DNA of 49,149 bases from an uncultured Clostridium sp. (GTDB taxonomy: Bacteria; Bacillota; Clostridia; TANB77; CAG-508). Numbering within the stretch: the first letter of the stretch is position 1; each line of letters begins with the position of its first letter. Below, in pieces: positions 1 to 7,756 of this stretch. Made by a program: the position numbers and the translations under genes. The DNA lies in contig CAMSWH010000009.1 of NCBI GenBank assembly GCA_947064765.1, positions 1 to 49,149 of the forward strand, given 5' to 3'. The notes below the pieces were generated by a model, which was not told where the DNA came from, did not search any database, and was given only the letters and a program-made list of their open reading frames with translations.

Positions 1-450
1 AATATGGTAAGAGTAAGTAGATCTGTTAGAGATTTAGCTTATAAAGTATTACAGGCAAAAGAGAAATTATCAAGAGAAAATGGGAAGGAACCAACTGTAG
101 AAGAGATTGCAAAAGAATTAGATGTTGAAAAAGAAGAAATTGTACTAAGCTTAGATGCAATACAGGATCCAGTATCACTTCAAGAACCTGTATATAATGA
201 TGGAGCAGATAGTTTGTATATTGAGGATCAAGTAAAAGATAAGAAAAATACAGATGAATTATGGGCAGAAAATATAACTATGAATGAAGCTTTAAAAAGA
301 TTAAATGATAAAGAAAGAATGATAATAGATAAAAGATTTTTCTTGGGAAGAACACAAATGGAAGTAGCAGATGAAATAGGAATTTCTCAAGCACAAGTAT
401 CAAGGCTTGAAAAAACTGCATTGGAACATATGAGAAGATTATATAAATAA
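1..450 (+). CDS. sigG: RNA polymerase sporulation sigma factor SigG, 3' part (5' end outside window)
   Basis: Forespore-specific sigma factor of late sporulation. The visible part covers the end of region 2 through region 4: VRVSRSVRD near the edge, the QDPVSLQEP segment in region 3, and a region 4 helix-turn-helix (TQMEVADEIGISQAQVSRLE) for -35 recognition. The reading frame is open to the first base of the window and family members are about 255 residues, so about 110 residues are missing upstream; the ATG at position 4 is internal. The combination of VRVSRS and IQDPVSLQEP fits SigG better than SigF. The ylmC gene that follows is a neighbour of sigE/sigG in Bacillus and Clostridia, which supports the call. 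Confidence 0.9.
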   Translation, partial: NMVRVSRSVRDLAYKVLQAKEKLSRENGKEPTVEEIAKELDVEKEEIVLSLDAIQDPVSLQEPVYNDGADSLYIEDQVKDKKNTDELWAENITMNEALKRLNDKERMIIDKRFFLGRTQMEVADEIGISQAQVSRLEKTALEHMRRLYK

Positions 451-453
451 ATA

Positions 454-690
454 TTAAAAATCTACTAAAATTATATCTTCACCAATTACTTTTATAGAAT
501 CCCAAGGTATTGTAAGTTCATTACCTGCTGAGAAAATATTAAAAAAGTTATTGCTACCAGGAACTATAATTTCCTTTATATTTCCTGTTTTAAAGTCGGC
601 AGTTACGTCTTGAACATATCCAAGACGTCTGCCATCTTTAATGTTAATAACTTCTTTATGCTTAAAATCTAACCCTTTTTTATAATTCAT
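454..690 (-). CDS. ylmC: YlmC/YmxH family PRC-barrel sporulation protein
   Basis: A 78-residue single-domain protein of the YlmC/YmxH family, a PRC-barrel fold found throughout spore formers. The pattern is typical: an N-terminal stretch on keeping or discarding a state (FKHKEVINIKDGRRLGYVQD), then the GNIKEIIVPG strand and a C-terminal IPWDSIKVIGEDIILV. The molecular role is not established; the family is associated with sporulation. The gene is convergent with sigG, with only 3 bases between the two stop codons, so any terminator must lie within coding sequence. The start has the Shine-Dalgarno-like AAAGGAT just upstream on the minus strand. Confidence 0.88.
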   Translation of the reverse strand: MNYKKGLDFKHKEVINIKDGRRLGYVQDVTADFKTGNIKEIIVPGSNNFFNIFSAGNELTIPWDSIKVIGEDIILVDF

Positions 691-848
691 AGTTATAAAA
701 TCCTTTCATTTTATAAGAAAAATATATTAAAATATATGCAGAATAAAAATAATTATAACTTGAATATTTTACAAATATTTGGAAATTATATTATTAAATT
801 TATATAAGAACATATAAATAATTTATCAATTTAAGAATAGGAGATAAT

Positions 849-1166
849 ATGCAACTTAATAAATTAAATAATATAATATTTTTAAAAGATGCTCAGTCAA
901 ATATTATTGAAGAGGCATTTATAGTACTTAAAGAAGGAGTTAAAATACACCAGATAAAAAATGAAAAAGAAAAAAGTAAAGATGGAAATATGAATATTTT
1001 GAAAGAGGCAGAATTAATAGTAAATGAAAAAATTGATAAATCGAATATAGATTATGAAAAATTTAAAATAAAAGAATTAGAAAAAAGGATTAAAATATCA
1101 AAAATTATTAATATAATACTAGCTGTAGGATTAATTATTTGTGCTGCAGGAAAATGCTTGTTATAA
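849..1166 (+). CDS. Hypothetical protein with C-terminal membrane anchor
   Basis: A 105-residue protein I do not recognise. It has a charged, largely helical body rich in K/E/I and a single hydrophobic segment at the extreme C-terminus (about residues 84-102, KIINIILAVGLIICAAG), suggesting a tail-anchored protein facing the cytoplasm. The start is supported by TAGGAG six bases upstream of the ATG. It lies between sigG/ylmC and the spoIVF genes, so a sporulation role is possible but is only inferred from position. Base composition matches the neighbouring genes. Confidence 0.6.
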   Translation: MQLNKLNNIIFLKDAQSNIIEEAFIVLKEGVKIHQIKNEKEKSKDGNMNILKEAELIVNEKIDKSNIDYEKFKIKELEKRIKISKIINIILAVGLIICAAGKCLL

Positions 1167-1240
1167 TACAAAACTTGTGATGTTTTGAGTATAAAAAAGT
1201 AAATAAGTAATTAAATATTTAATTTATAGGTATAAACCTT

Positions 1241-1271
1241 TCTTACATGAATATATTTTAAACATGTAAGA
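1241..1271 (+). promoter_or_regulatory. Inverted repeat just upstream of the SpoIVFA-like gene
   Basis: A perfect 9-bp inverted repeat (TCTTACATG ... CATGTAAGA) with a 13-base loop lies directly before the ribosome binding site GAGGTG of the next gene. It has no T-run after it, so it is not a normal terminator. It could be an operator or a 5' UTR hairpin. Function is unknown. Confidence 0.4.
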
Positions 1272-1284
1272 GAGGTGTATTTTT

Positions 1285-2121
1285 TTGGAAAGAATTTTAA
1301 ATGATGATGAAAAAATAAGAAAAGCGCAAGAAATCTATTATAGAAGAAATGGTCAAAATTTAGGTTTAGTAAAAAAGCCAGAGACAAAAGAAAAAGGTGG
1401 TTTAAAAAATAGGTTTTTGTTACATTTATTAATAATGTTTAATTTAGCAGTTATTGTTTTTGCAGTTCAAAATAAAGAGTATATATTTACTGCTGAGTTC
1501 TTATCTCAAATTCAGGAATATAATGTAAATATTGGTGCTAAAATAACAGACTTTTTGAAAGATTCTGTAAAAGAGGAAAATGTAGATAATATAGAAGAAA
1601 AGAATACTGAACCAGCATCAGATAGTATAGCAGGAGAGCAAGAATCTCAAGCTACAATAAATCAAGAACAAGTACCACAAGAAATTAGTAGTTCTATAAA
1701 TGAAATGCAGTTAGATATAAATAATTTAAAAGCTGCATATAGTTTTATTAATCCGATAGAAGCTACTGTTAGTTCAGGTTTTGGAGCAAGAGAATCAGAA
1801 TATCAAAATGTAACAGGATATCATACAGGAGTTGATTTAGCAGCTCGAAGGGGTACAGGAATAAAAGCTTCTATGGAAGGAATAGTAACACTTGTATCAA
1901 ATGAAGGAGATTATGGAAAACACATAAAAATAAGATGTAATAATGTTACTACTTTATATGCACATTGCTCGGAAATATTTGTAAAAGAGGGACAAATTGT
2001 AGCACAAGGACAAGAAATAGGTGCAGTTGGAAGTACAGGAAATAGTACAGGGCCACATTTGCACTTTGAAATTAGAGTAGATGATAGATTTGTAGATCCA
2101 TTACAAATATTAAGTTTTTAG
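1285..2121 (+). CDS. spoIVFA: SpoIVFA-like membrane-anchored M23/LytM protein
   Basis: A 278-residue protein with a short cytoplasmic N-terminus, one membrane segment (about residues 47-63, LLIMFNLAVIVFAV), a low-complexity acidic/Q linker, and a C-terminal LytM/M23 domain (about residues 155-278). The zinc-site motifs are all present: HTGVD, YAHC and HLHFE. It starts with TTG, seven bases after GAGGTG. It is followed after 11 bases by an M50 site-2 protease, the spoIVFA-spoIVFB order; in Bacillus SpoIVFA tethers and controls SpoIVFB in the outer forespore membrane. A SpoIIQ identity is the main alternative, since SpoIIQ has the same architecture, but the gene partner argues against it. The complete zinc ligand set leaves open true peptidase activity. 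Confidence 0.75.
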   Translation: MERILNDDEKIRKAQEIYYRRNGQNLGLVKKPETKEKGGLKNRFLLHLLIMFNLAVIVFAVQNKEYIFTAEFLSQIQEYNVNIGAKITDFLKDSVKEENVDNIEEKNTEPASDSIAGEQESQATINQEQVPQEISSSINEMQLDINNLKAAYSFINPIEATVSSGFGARESEYQNVTGYHTGVDLAARRGTGIKASMEGIVTLVSNEGDYGKHIKIRCNNVTTLYAHCSEIFVKEGQIVAQGQEIGAVGSTGNSTGPHLHFEIRVDDRFVDPLQILSF

Positions 2122-2132
2122 AAAGGCAAGAC

Positions 2133-2753
2133 ATGAAAATAGAAATTAACTTAAAAATAATTCCAGTATTAATATTATTTTTATTATTAAATAATATTGA
2201 TACATACATAATTTTTCTTATATTTATTTTAATTCATGAATTAGCTCATTTATTTATAGGAATAATGATTGGTGGAAAACCAAGAAAGTTAAACTTAAAT
2301 CCACTAGGTGTTTCATTAGAATTTTATTCATATGGAAAAAATAAATTAATATATAAAGTCTTATTTTATTTAGCAGGACCATTTGTAAATTTTATTATTG
2401 CAATAATATTTATGTATCTTGAAGGAATAAAAGGAGAATACGAAAAAATAATATATACAAACTTAGCTATTTGTATATTTAATCTTATACCAATTTTGCC
2501 ATTAGATGGAGGGAAAATTTTAAAAGAGATCTTAAGAGTAATTTTAGGAATAGGTCCTTCAAATAAATTTATGATAGTATTTAGCAAATGTTTTTTATTT
2601 GCAATTACTTTTACATATAGTATAGTAATAGTAAAGTTAAAGAATGTATATTTATTAATATTGATAGGATATTTATGGTATCTATATCATATTGAAGAGA
2701 AGAAATATAATATTTTTAAGAAAACGTCTGATAGTATAAAAAGAGTAATTTAG
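2133..2753 (+). CDS. spoIVFB: Site-2 (M50) intramembrane protease SpoIVFB
   Basis: A 206-residue polytopic membrane metalloprotease. The catalytic HExxH motif is in the first part of the protein (LIHELAHLF, about residue 35), and the third zinc ligand region is LPILPLDGGK (about residues 119-128), the NPDG-like motif of the M50 family. About five to six membrane segments can be seen. SpoIVFB cleaves pro-sigma-K in the mother cell in response to forespore signals. It has the short Bacillus SpoIVFB architecture without PDZ domain, although the CBS domain seen in some family members is absent here. The start sits behind GAAAGG, 11 bases after the stop of the SpoIVFA-like gene, so the two genes are translationally linked. 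Confidence 0.85.
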   Translation: MKIEINLKIIPVLILFLLLNNIDTYIIFLIFILIHELAHLFIGIMIGGKPRKLNLNPLGVSLEFYSYGKNKLIYKVLFYLAGPFVNFIIAIIFMYLEGIKGEYEKIIYTNLAICIFNLIPILPLDGGKILKEILRVILGIGPSNKFMIVFSKCFLFAITFTYSIVIVKLKNVYLLILIGYLWYLYHIEEKKYNIFKKTSDSIKRVI

Positions 2754-2794
2754 AAGAAGCATTATTAATAAGTTATTAAATTATATTTATATTT

Positions 2795-2826
2795 TTACTA
2801 TTGAAATTAAATTAATTTAATAGTAA
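2795..2826. promoter_or_regulatory. AT-rich hairpin upstream of 2865 gene
   Basis: The arms TTACTATT and AATAGTAA enclose a second inner pairing AAATT/AATTT, giving about 13 bp of stem with one bulged base. There is no clear T-run after it on the plus strand. It may act as a weak terminator of spoIVFB or as a processing hairpin in the leader of the next gene. Confidence 0.35.
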
Positions 2827-2864
2827 GCTATAAGTAAAAATAAAGCATTATTGAAAGGAAATGT

Positions 2865-3293
2865 ATGAGCAAGAAAAGTATAATTATATTAGCAATTGTT
2901 TTTTTTATTTTATTTATAATTGTTAGTTCAACGATTTCTATTACAAAGTTAAATAAATTAAATAATGTTTATAAAGATATTGAAATATTAGAAGATAGAA
3001 TATCAATGTATTATTTAGATAATGGATTTATACCTGTAAGAAATGAAAAAATTGATTTTAAAGAAAACTCTATAAATCCAAATGATAATGACAATTACTA
3101 TGAGATAGATTTAGATAAATTAGAAAATTTAAATATATATTATGGAAGAAGAAAACTAGGAGAAAAAGATATATATATTATAAATGAGCAAAGCCACACA
3201 ATATATTATTATGCAGGAGTAAAAAGTAATAATGAAAAAATTTATACAAGAAATTTAAATTATGAGAAAATAGATTTAGAAGAATATAAATAA
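2865..3293 (+). CDS. Hypothetical membrane-anchored protein
   Basis: A 142-residue protein with an N-terminal membrane segment (about residues 5-25, IIILAIVFFILFIIVSS) and an extracytoplasmic domain. The body contains the phrases YYLDNGFIPV, YYEIDLDKLE and IYIINEQSHTIYYYAGV, which have the look of a pseudopilin/type II secretion-like minor subunit fold (an N-terminal helix, then a small beta sheet), but the pilin cleavage motif is not evident. I cannot assign a function. It has a good ribosome binding site (GAAAGGAAATGTATG) and is followed 18 bases later by the HExxH gene, so both are likely one operon. Confidence 0.6.
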   Translation: MSKKSIIILAIVFFILFIIVSSTISITKLNKLNNVYKDIEILEDRISMYYLDNGFIPVRNEKIDFKENSINPNDNDNYYEIDLDKLENLNIYYGRRKLGEKDIYIINEQSHTIYYYAGVKSNNEKIYTRNLNYEKIDLEEYK

Positions 3294-3310
3294 AATATAA
3301 GGGGATATAG

Positions 3311-4993
3311 ATGCAGTTAGAAAATAGAATTTTTAATAATATAGAATATACATTAGTTGATATTTATGATTGGAAGCCGGAAAAAAATATTTATCATTTT
3401 GCAAGTGATGAATGTGACTTATTTTGTGAAAAAATTGAAGATGATTATAAAGTTATAGAAAATGAAAATTTGATAAAAGCTATTATTGATAAATATGAAT
3501 TAAAACCACCAGAAGTGTATTTTGCTATTCTACCTTTGAAAGTAGTTAATTTATTAGGAATAAAGCAAATAAAAAAGCTAACACAAGGACAGAAAGTATA
3601 CTTAGTAGATGAACAAATTGATAAATTATCCGAATTAAATTGTAATATTAGTAAAGATGAATTACAAGAAAGATTGAAACACGTTACTGCTTGTAAAGCA
3701 GAATGGGATTCGGCTAAAAAAGAGATGGCAGCATTTTATCATCCTGGAACAAATGCAATGTACTTTAATGAGAATAATATTAAAACAAATGAAATATCAA
3801 GTAAAAGAACTCGACTTCATGAGACAATTCATGCTATAACTGGACCAGCAGCAGTTTTGGGATATTATTTTGATAAAACAGGATTTATTGAAGGTGGTAC
3901 TGAAAATATTGTAGAGAAATTGTATGGAAATAAGCTTTCAAGATTTTACTCTAAAAATTTGCAATTTAATTTTTCAAAGAATACAGGTTATATTTATAAT
4001 GTTGCTTTAATAAGGCAAATGGAATATATATTGAAAAAAGATGCAGATGAAAGTATATTAAGAGGAGATAATAAATTTTTTAAAGAATTTTCAGAAAAAT
4101 ATGGTAAAGATCTTTTTAGATTTATTAAACACAGATCTAATAGATTAGTAGCCCCAGAAAAGTTAAAAGATGATGAATCATATTTTAAAGAAACACAAGA
4201 TACTATTTTAAAAAAAGTTTTTTATAAAGAGTTTGCAAAAATTAAAAACATAGAAGATGCTAAAAATTATTTTGAAAGATTACAAGGATTTGAATTAGTT
4301 AGAGGAAACTTTAAAAATGATAATACATTTAAAAAATTTTATGAAAGTAGATTAAAAGTAGCTAAAATGATTCTTTCTAAAAGAGGATATGATGTACAAG
4401 TTTTAGATGAAACTTGTAGTTATAAAGAAAGTGAATTTTATCCATTTCAAACAAAAGAACAAGAATATAGTAAAACACAAAGATTTTTAATAAATGGAAT
4501 TTCAAAAGAAATGGCAGAGGATAAAGAAATATCATCAGAAAAAATAAAAGAATATAAATTTTTTAGTGCCAGAAAAGGTAATGATTATTATTATCTATTA
4601 ACTCGAAATGGACATCCAATTTCCTTAGAAACGGGAGATCCTGTGCAAACTACTGTATATTCTGAAAAATATAAAAGAGGTTTACCATCAAATTTATTAC
4701 AAGAACAAGATTCTTTTTATATTAGTAATTCTGATAATGAGAAAATATCATTTGAAGAGAGAACATTAACTGATGACTTTGATAAATTTCAAAGTAAAAT
4801 AAGAGAAAATGTAGAAAAAAAAAGAGCATCTAAACAAAAAATGCAAGAAATAAAAGTAATTGCCAAAAAGCAAAGAACATCAATTATAAGTAATATAATA
4901 AGTGAAATAAAGAATTTATTACCAAGAAATAGAGTTCTTGCACAGCAAAAAAATAAAGATACTATAGATAAAGAAGATGATATTACAAAATAA
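3311..4993 (+). CDS. Large HExxH-motif protein of unknown family (putative zinc metallopeptidase)
   Basis: A 560-residue soluble protein with no signal peptide or membrane segment. It carries a gluzincin-like signature: HETIH at residues 170-174, followed about 20 residues later by EGGTEN (E194 or E198), which could supply the third zinc ligand. The region after this is rich in aromatic and lysine residues. Near residues 415-450 there is a compact segment (FFSARKGNDYYYLLTRNGHPISLETG) and the C-terminal 60 residues are strongly charged. I do not recognise the family as a whole. It directly follows the small membrane-anchored gene and ends just before the rpsF promoter. Protease activity is inferred from the motif only. 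Confidence 0.6.
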   Translation: MQLENRIFNNIEYTLVDIYDWKPEKNIYHFASDECDLFCEKIEDDYKVIENENLIKAIIDKYELKPPEVYFAILPLKVVNLLGIKQIKKLTQGQKVYLVDEQIDKLSELNCNISKDELQERLKHVTACKAEWDSAKKEMAAFYHPGTNAMYFNENNIKTNEISSKRTRLHETIHAITGPAAVLGYYFDKTGFIEGGTENIVEKLYGNKLSRFYSKNLQFNFSKNTGYIYNVALIRQMEYILKKDADESILRGDNKFFKEFSEKYGKDLFRFIKHRSNRLVAPEKLKDDESYFKETQDTILKKVFYKEFAKIKNIEDAKNYFERLQGFELVRGNFKNDNTFKKFYESRLKVAKMILSKRGYDVQVLDETCSYKESEFYPFQTKEQEYSKTQRFLINGISKEMAEDKEISSEKIKEYKFFSARKGNDYYYLLTRNGHPISLETGDPVQTTVYSEKYKRGLPSNLLQEQDSFYISNSDNEKISFEERTLTDDFDKFQSKIRENVEKKRASKQKMQEIKVIAKKQRTSIISNIISEIKNLLPRNRVLAQQKNKDTIDKEDDITK

Positions 4994-5003
4994 TAGAAAA
5001 CCC

Positions 5004-5032
5004 TTGTCAAAAAAAAAAAAGTGTGTTAAAAT
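5004..5032 (+). promoter_or_regulatory. Sigma-A promoter of rpsF-ssb-rpsR
   Basis: TTGTCA, a 17-base spacer containing a 12-base A-tract, and TAAAAT. It begins 11 bases after the stop of the HExxH gene and leads into a 5' UTR of about 130 bases before rpsF. Confidence 0.8.
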
Positions 5033-5075
5033 ATTCAAGTATAAAAATCACAAAACTATTTTTATACTTGAATAT
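5031..5075. promoter_or_regulatory. 18-bp perfect palindrome overlapping the rpsF promoter -10 and start region
   Basis: Two 18-base arms (ATATTCAAGTATAAAAAT and its exact complement) flank the 9-base loop CACAAAACT. The left arm overlaps the last bases of the -10 hexamer and the expected transcription start. In DNA it could be an operator; in RNA about the inner 10 bp would form a hairpin at the very 5' end of the transcript. There is no T-run, so it is not a standard terminator. Confidence 0.7.
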
Positions 5076-5170
5076 TAATAGTGTGCAATCAATTCACTGA
5101 TTACGCAACTATTTATATCCTTACTCATATTTAAAATATGGGTTTAATATCCAAAAGGAGGTGAAAAATA

Positions 5171-5458
5171 ATGAATAAATACGAAACAGTATTCATTATT
5201 AATCCAAATGTTGAAGATGCAGGAGTTAAAGAATTAACTCAAAAATTTTCAGACATAATTAATAATGACGGAAAAGTTGAGTCAGTAGAAGAGTTAGGAA
5301 AGAAAAAATTAGCCTATGAAATCAAAAAAAATTCAGAAGGTATATATGTATTAATTAACTTTGAAGCTGCACCAAGTTTAATATCAGAACTTGAAAGAGT
5401 ATACAGAATTACAGACGAAGTAATGAAATTCATCGTTGTAAGAAAAGACGAAGAATAG
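5171..5458 (+). CDS. rpsF: 30S ribosomal protein S6
   Basis: A 95-residue S6 protein, which forms a heterodimer with S18 on the platform of the small ribosomal subunit. The family pattern is clear: MNKYETVFIINPN at the start, EELGKKKLAYEIKKN in the middle and the conserved VMKFIVVR near the end. Length is normal. It begins behind AAAGGAGGTG, a strong binding site, and heads the conserved rpsF-ssb-rpsR operon. The 5' UTR is about 130 bases and has an AT-rich hairpin (CATATTT/AAATATG); I could not locate the CCG bulge motif of the known S6:S18 autoregulatory leader. Confidence 0.97.
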   Translation: MNKYETVFIINPNVEDAGVKELTQKFSDIINNDGKVESVEELGKKKLAYEIKKNSEGIYVLINFEAAPSLISELERVYRITDEVMKFIVVRKDEE

Positions 5459-5478
5459 AAAAGAAAGGTGGAAACCAA

Positions 5479-5901
5479 ATGAACAAAGTAATTTTAATGG
5501 GAAGATTAACAAGAGACCCAGAAGTAAGATATACTCAAACAAACAATACTCTAGTAGCTTCATTTAGTTTAGCAGTTAATAGAAGATTTGCAAGACAAGG
5601 TGAAGAAAGACAAGCAGATTTTATAAATATTGTAGCTTGGAGCAAGACTGGAGAATTTTGTAGCAAATACTTTAAAAAAGGTCAACAAGTTGGAATAATA
5701 GGAAGAATACAAACAAGAACTTGGGATGACGAACAAGGACAAAAACATTATGTTACAGAAGTAGTTGCAGAAGAAGCATATTTTGCAGATAGTAAAAGAG
5801 ATGGGGAAAGCTCAGGAAGTTTTGAAGATACATTTGGAGAAGCAGTTACACAAAGTGCTGAATTCCAAGTTACTTCATCTGATGACGATTTACCATTCTA
5901 A
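5479..5901 (+). CDS. ssb: Single-stranded DNA-binding protein
   Basis: A 140-residue SSB. Residues 1-105 form the OB fold (MNKVILMGRLTRDPEVRYT, FINIVAWSKTGEFCSKYFKKGQ), followed by a short flexible tail ending in DDDLPF, the acidic C-terminal tip that recruits replication and repair partners such as the primase and RecO. It is placed between rpsF and rpsR as in most Bacillota. It lies 20 bases downstream of rpsF with the binding site AAAGGTGG. Its product covers single-stranded DNA during replication and competence-related uptake; a ComEC gene lies in the same window. Confidence 0.97.
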   Translation: MNKVILMGRLTRDPEVRYTQTNNTLVASFSLAVNRRFARQGEERQADFINIVAWSKTGEFCSKYFKKGQQVGIIGRIQTRTWDDEQGQKHYVTEVVAEEAYFADSKRDGESSGSFEDTFGEAVTQSAEFQVTSSDDDLPF

Positions 5902-5941
5902 TTTAATTAATATATAAAGTTAGAAGATTGGAGGATTTGAA

Positions 5942-6223
5942 ATGGCTGATAAAAAACAAAATAAAAGAAACAATAGAAATAATCAAGATGATGATTTTAA
6001 TCCAAAGTTTAGAAAAATAAGAAAAAAAGTTTGTGCATTATGTAATGATAAAAACTTTGTATTAGATTATAAAAATGCTGATCAATTAAAGAAATTTATC
6101 AACGAAAAAGGTAAAATATTACCAAGAAGAGCAACAGGAGCTTGTGCTAAACATCAAAGAGAAATTACAACAACAGTAAAAAGAGCAAGACATATTGCAA
6201 TTATACCATATACACAAGATTAA
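5942..6223 (+). CDS. rpsR: 30S ribosomal protein S18, zinc-binding type
   Basis: A 93-residue S18, partner of S6. It has an N-terminal basic/N-rich extension of about 28 residues, then KVCALCNDK and [10 protein letters not shown]. The CxxC pair with the later C..H gives the four zinc ligands of the so-called C+ form; zinc-free paralogues lack these. The core [11 protein letters not shown] and RHIAIIPY are the family signature. It is the last gene of the operon and is followed by a strong terminator hairpin. Confidence 0.96.
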   Translation: MADKKQNKRNNRNNQDDDFNPKFRKIRKKVCALCNDKNFVLDYKNADQLKKFINEKGKILPRRATGACAKHQREITTTVKRARHIAIIPYTQD

Positions 6224-6248
6224 TTTCTATTAGTCTTAATATAAAATA

Positions 6249-6290
6249 AAACTTGAGTGATTATATTTATATCATTCAGGTTTTTATTTT
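6249..6290 (+). terminator. Terminator after rpsR
   Basis: A 13-bp stem with two G-U pairs (AAACTTGAGTGAT ... ATCATTCAGGTTT) followed by a T-rich run. Confidence 0.8.
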
Positions 6291-6299
6291 TATAAAAAT

Positions 6300-6340
6300 G
6301 GGAGAGAAGTTACGATAAGACTGTAACTTCTCTTTTTCCC
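6300..6340. terminator. Bidirectional terminator between rpsR and the TPM-like gene
   Basis: AGAGAAGTTAC pairs exactly with GTAACTTCTCT, followed by TTTT on the plus strand; on the minus strand the same stem is followed by TCCCATTTTTAT. It can stop both convergent transcripts. Confidence 0.75.
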
Positions 6341-6355
6341 ATATAGAAAGATTAC

Positions 6356-6913
6356 TTAATACGTAGACAAGAGTTTATCTGTAAATTCTTTTAAAACTCT
6401 TTCCCACTTCTCACCACTTCTACTATTGTTGATTTTTGTATCAATCAGGTAATCAGCGGCTCGATCGTCAATTACACTGTTAGTTAAGTCACCAATAGCA
6501 TAATAGTCGTATTTTTCATACCATGAAGTTGTGATTACGATTAACATATGAGCTTCGTCATCAAACATCTTATAGTATTCATCTACAGTTTTTTGATCTG
6601 ACCAAGATCCACTGGATACAAGTACCACCACTTGCACGTTTGTTTTATTATGCAAGTATTGTAACCCATTAATAATTAATTCATGATTTGATAAGTAGTC
6701 GCTTTCATCAATTAAGTATACAGGATATGTTTCATAGGTACCATCTAAAGGCTTTTTACCACCTATATCAGATTTGACAGAATTTTCCCATATTGATATA
6801 CCCAAGAAAGCTAATATTATCAGGATCAGAATTGGTGTTGGAATATCTAAACCTCCTCTACCCCGATGGTGATGATGTGCATGACTACCGCCACAGTGTC
6901 CTCCGTGAGCCAT
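6356..6913 (-). CDS. His/Gly-rich membrane protein with TPM-like (YgcG) domain
   Basis: A 185-residue protein. The first 25 residues are strikingly rich in His and Gly (MAHGGHCGGSHAHHHHRGRGG), then one membrane segment (about 28-44, ILILIILAFLGISIW), then a domain of about 125 residues resembling the TPM/YgcG fold: a strand with VVVLVSSGS, DEYYKMFDD, and MLIVITTSW. A metal-binding N-terminus is plausible. Codon use and base composition are clearly richer in G+C than the surrounding genes (for example CGATCG runs), suggesting acquisition by transfer. It lies convergent to rpsR and divergent from dut. The biochemical function is unknown; the TPM assignment is by sequence pattern only. Confidence 0.6.
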   Translation of the reverse strand: MAHGGHCGGSHAHHHHRGRGGLDIPTPILILIILAFLGISIWENSVKSDIGGKKPLDGTYETYPVYLIDESDYLSNHELIINGLQYLHNKTNVQVVVLVSSGSWSDQKTVDEYYKMFDDEAHMLIVITTSWYEKYDYYAIGDLTNSVIDDRAADYLIDTKINNSRSGEKWERVLKEFTDKLLSTY

Positions 6914-7071
6914 ATTAATGACCTCTCTTTCTTTTTTATATGTGAATTATTGCAATTCTCCATATATTATATCAGCTTTATGTAAATTATTCAACAGTAG
7001 TGATATATATAGTGCAAGTACATTGAAAATGATATAGGTTTAATTAAATATGTTACAAGTAAAATAAAATG

Positions 7072-7100
7072 TTGAAATTTGCCAAATAAAATTATATAAT
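7072..7100 (+). promoter_or_regulatory. Promoter of dut
   Basis: TTGAAA, a 17-base spacer, TATAAT; expected start about 20 bases before the dut start region. Confidence 0.75.
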
Positions 7101-7129
7101 ATGAAAAAATAAATAAAGGAGAAAAGAAA

Positions 7130-7588
7130 ATGAAAAAACGTGGATTTGAAGTAGCAAAAGGATTTGAAAATGCAGGGATAAATTTACCAATAAGAAAAAC
7201 AAAATATTCAGCAGGATATGATATAGAGGCAGCAGAGGATTGTATAATACCATCTTTTAAAAAAGGACAAAAACCAACTCTAGTAAAAACAGGATTAAAA
7301 GCATATATGGAAGATGATGAAGTTTTAATTCTTTGTAATAGAAGTTCTAATCCAGGAAAAAGAGGATTAGTAATGGCAAATAGTATAGGAGTAATAGATA
7401 AAGACTATTATGGAAATCCAGATAATGATGGACACTTTATGTTTTCATTTTTTAATTTAAAAGAAGAAGATATAGAAATAAAAAAAGGTGATGCTATAGG
7501 ACAAGCTATGTTCCAAAAATATTTAATAACAGATGATGATTCAGCCGAAGGTGAAAGAGTTGGTGGATTTGGCTCAACTAGCAAATAA
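7130..7588 (+). CDS. dut: dUTP diphosphatase (trimeric dUTPase)
   Basis: A 152-residue enzyme that hydrolyses dUTP to dUMP and pyrophosphate, limiting uracil in DNA and supplying dTMP synthesis. All five dUTPase motifs can be seen in order: AGYDIEA, the SSNPGKRGL motif with the preceding NRS, GVIDKDYYG, GDAIGQAMFQ, and the C-terminal RVGGFGSTS that closes over the nucleotide. The acidic insertion between motifs 2 and 3 (NPDNDGHF) is a variant seen in some clostridial and phage enzymes. It is monocistronic, with its own promoter and the binding site AAAGGAG. Confidence 0.93.
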   Translation: MKKRGFEVAKGFENAGINLPIRKTKYSAGYDIEAAEDCIIPSFKKGQKPTLVKTGLKAYMEDDEVLILCNRSSNPGKRGLVMANSIGVIDKDYYGNPDNDGHFMFSFFNLKEEDIEIKKGDAIGQAMFQKYLITDDDSAEGERVGGFGSTSK

Positions 7589-7680
7589 TATATTAAAACT
7601 CTAAAAAACTGATTTTGCAAGTGTTTTTGGAAAAATGTAATATAAATGTGAAAAAAATTTAATTAATTCGTTAGAATTCT

Positions 7681-7709
7681 TTGACTTTTGGTAATTTTTG
7701 TAGTATAAT
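7681..7709 (+). promoter_or_regulatory. Promoter of carD
   Basis: TTGACT, a 17-base spacer, TATAAT; a near-consensus sigma-A promoter 48 bases before the carD start. Confidence 0.85.
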
Positions 7710-7756
7710 TTTAGTGTAGTAATTTTGTATTACTTGGAAGGAGTGACGAATTAAAA

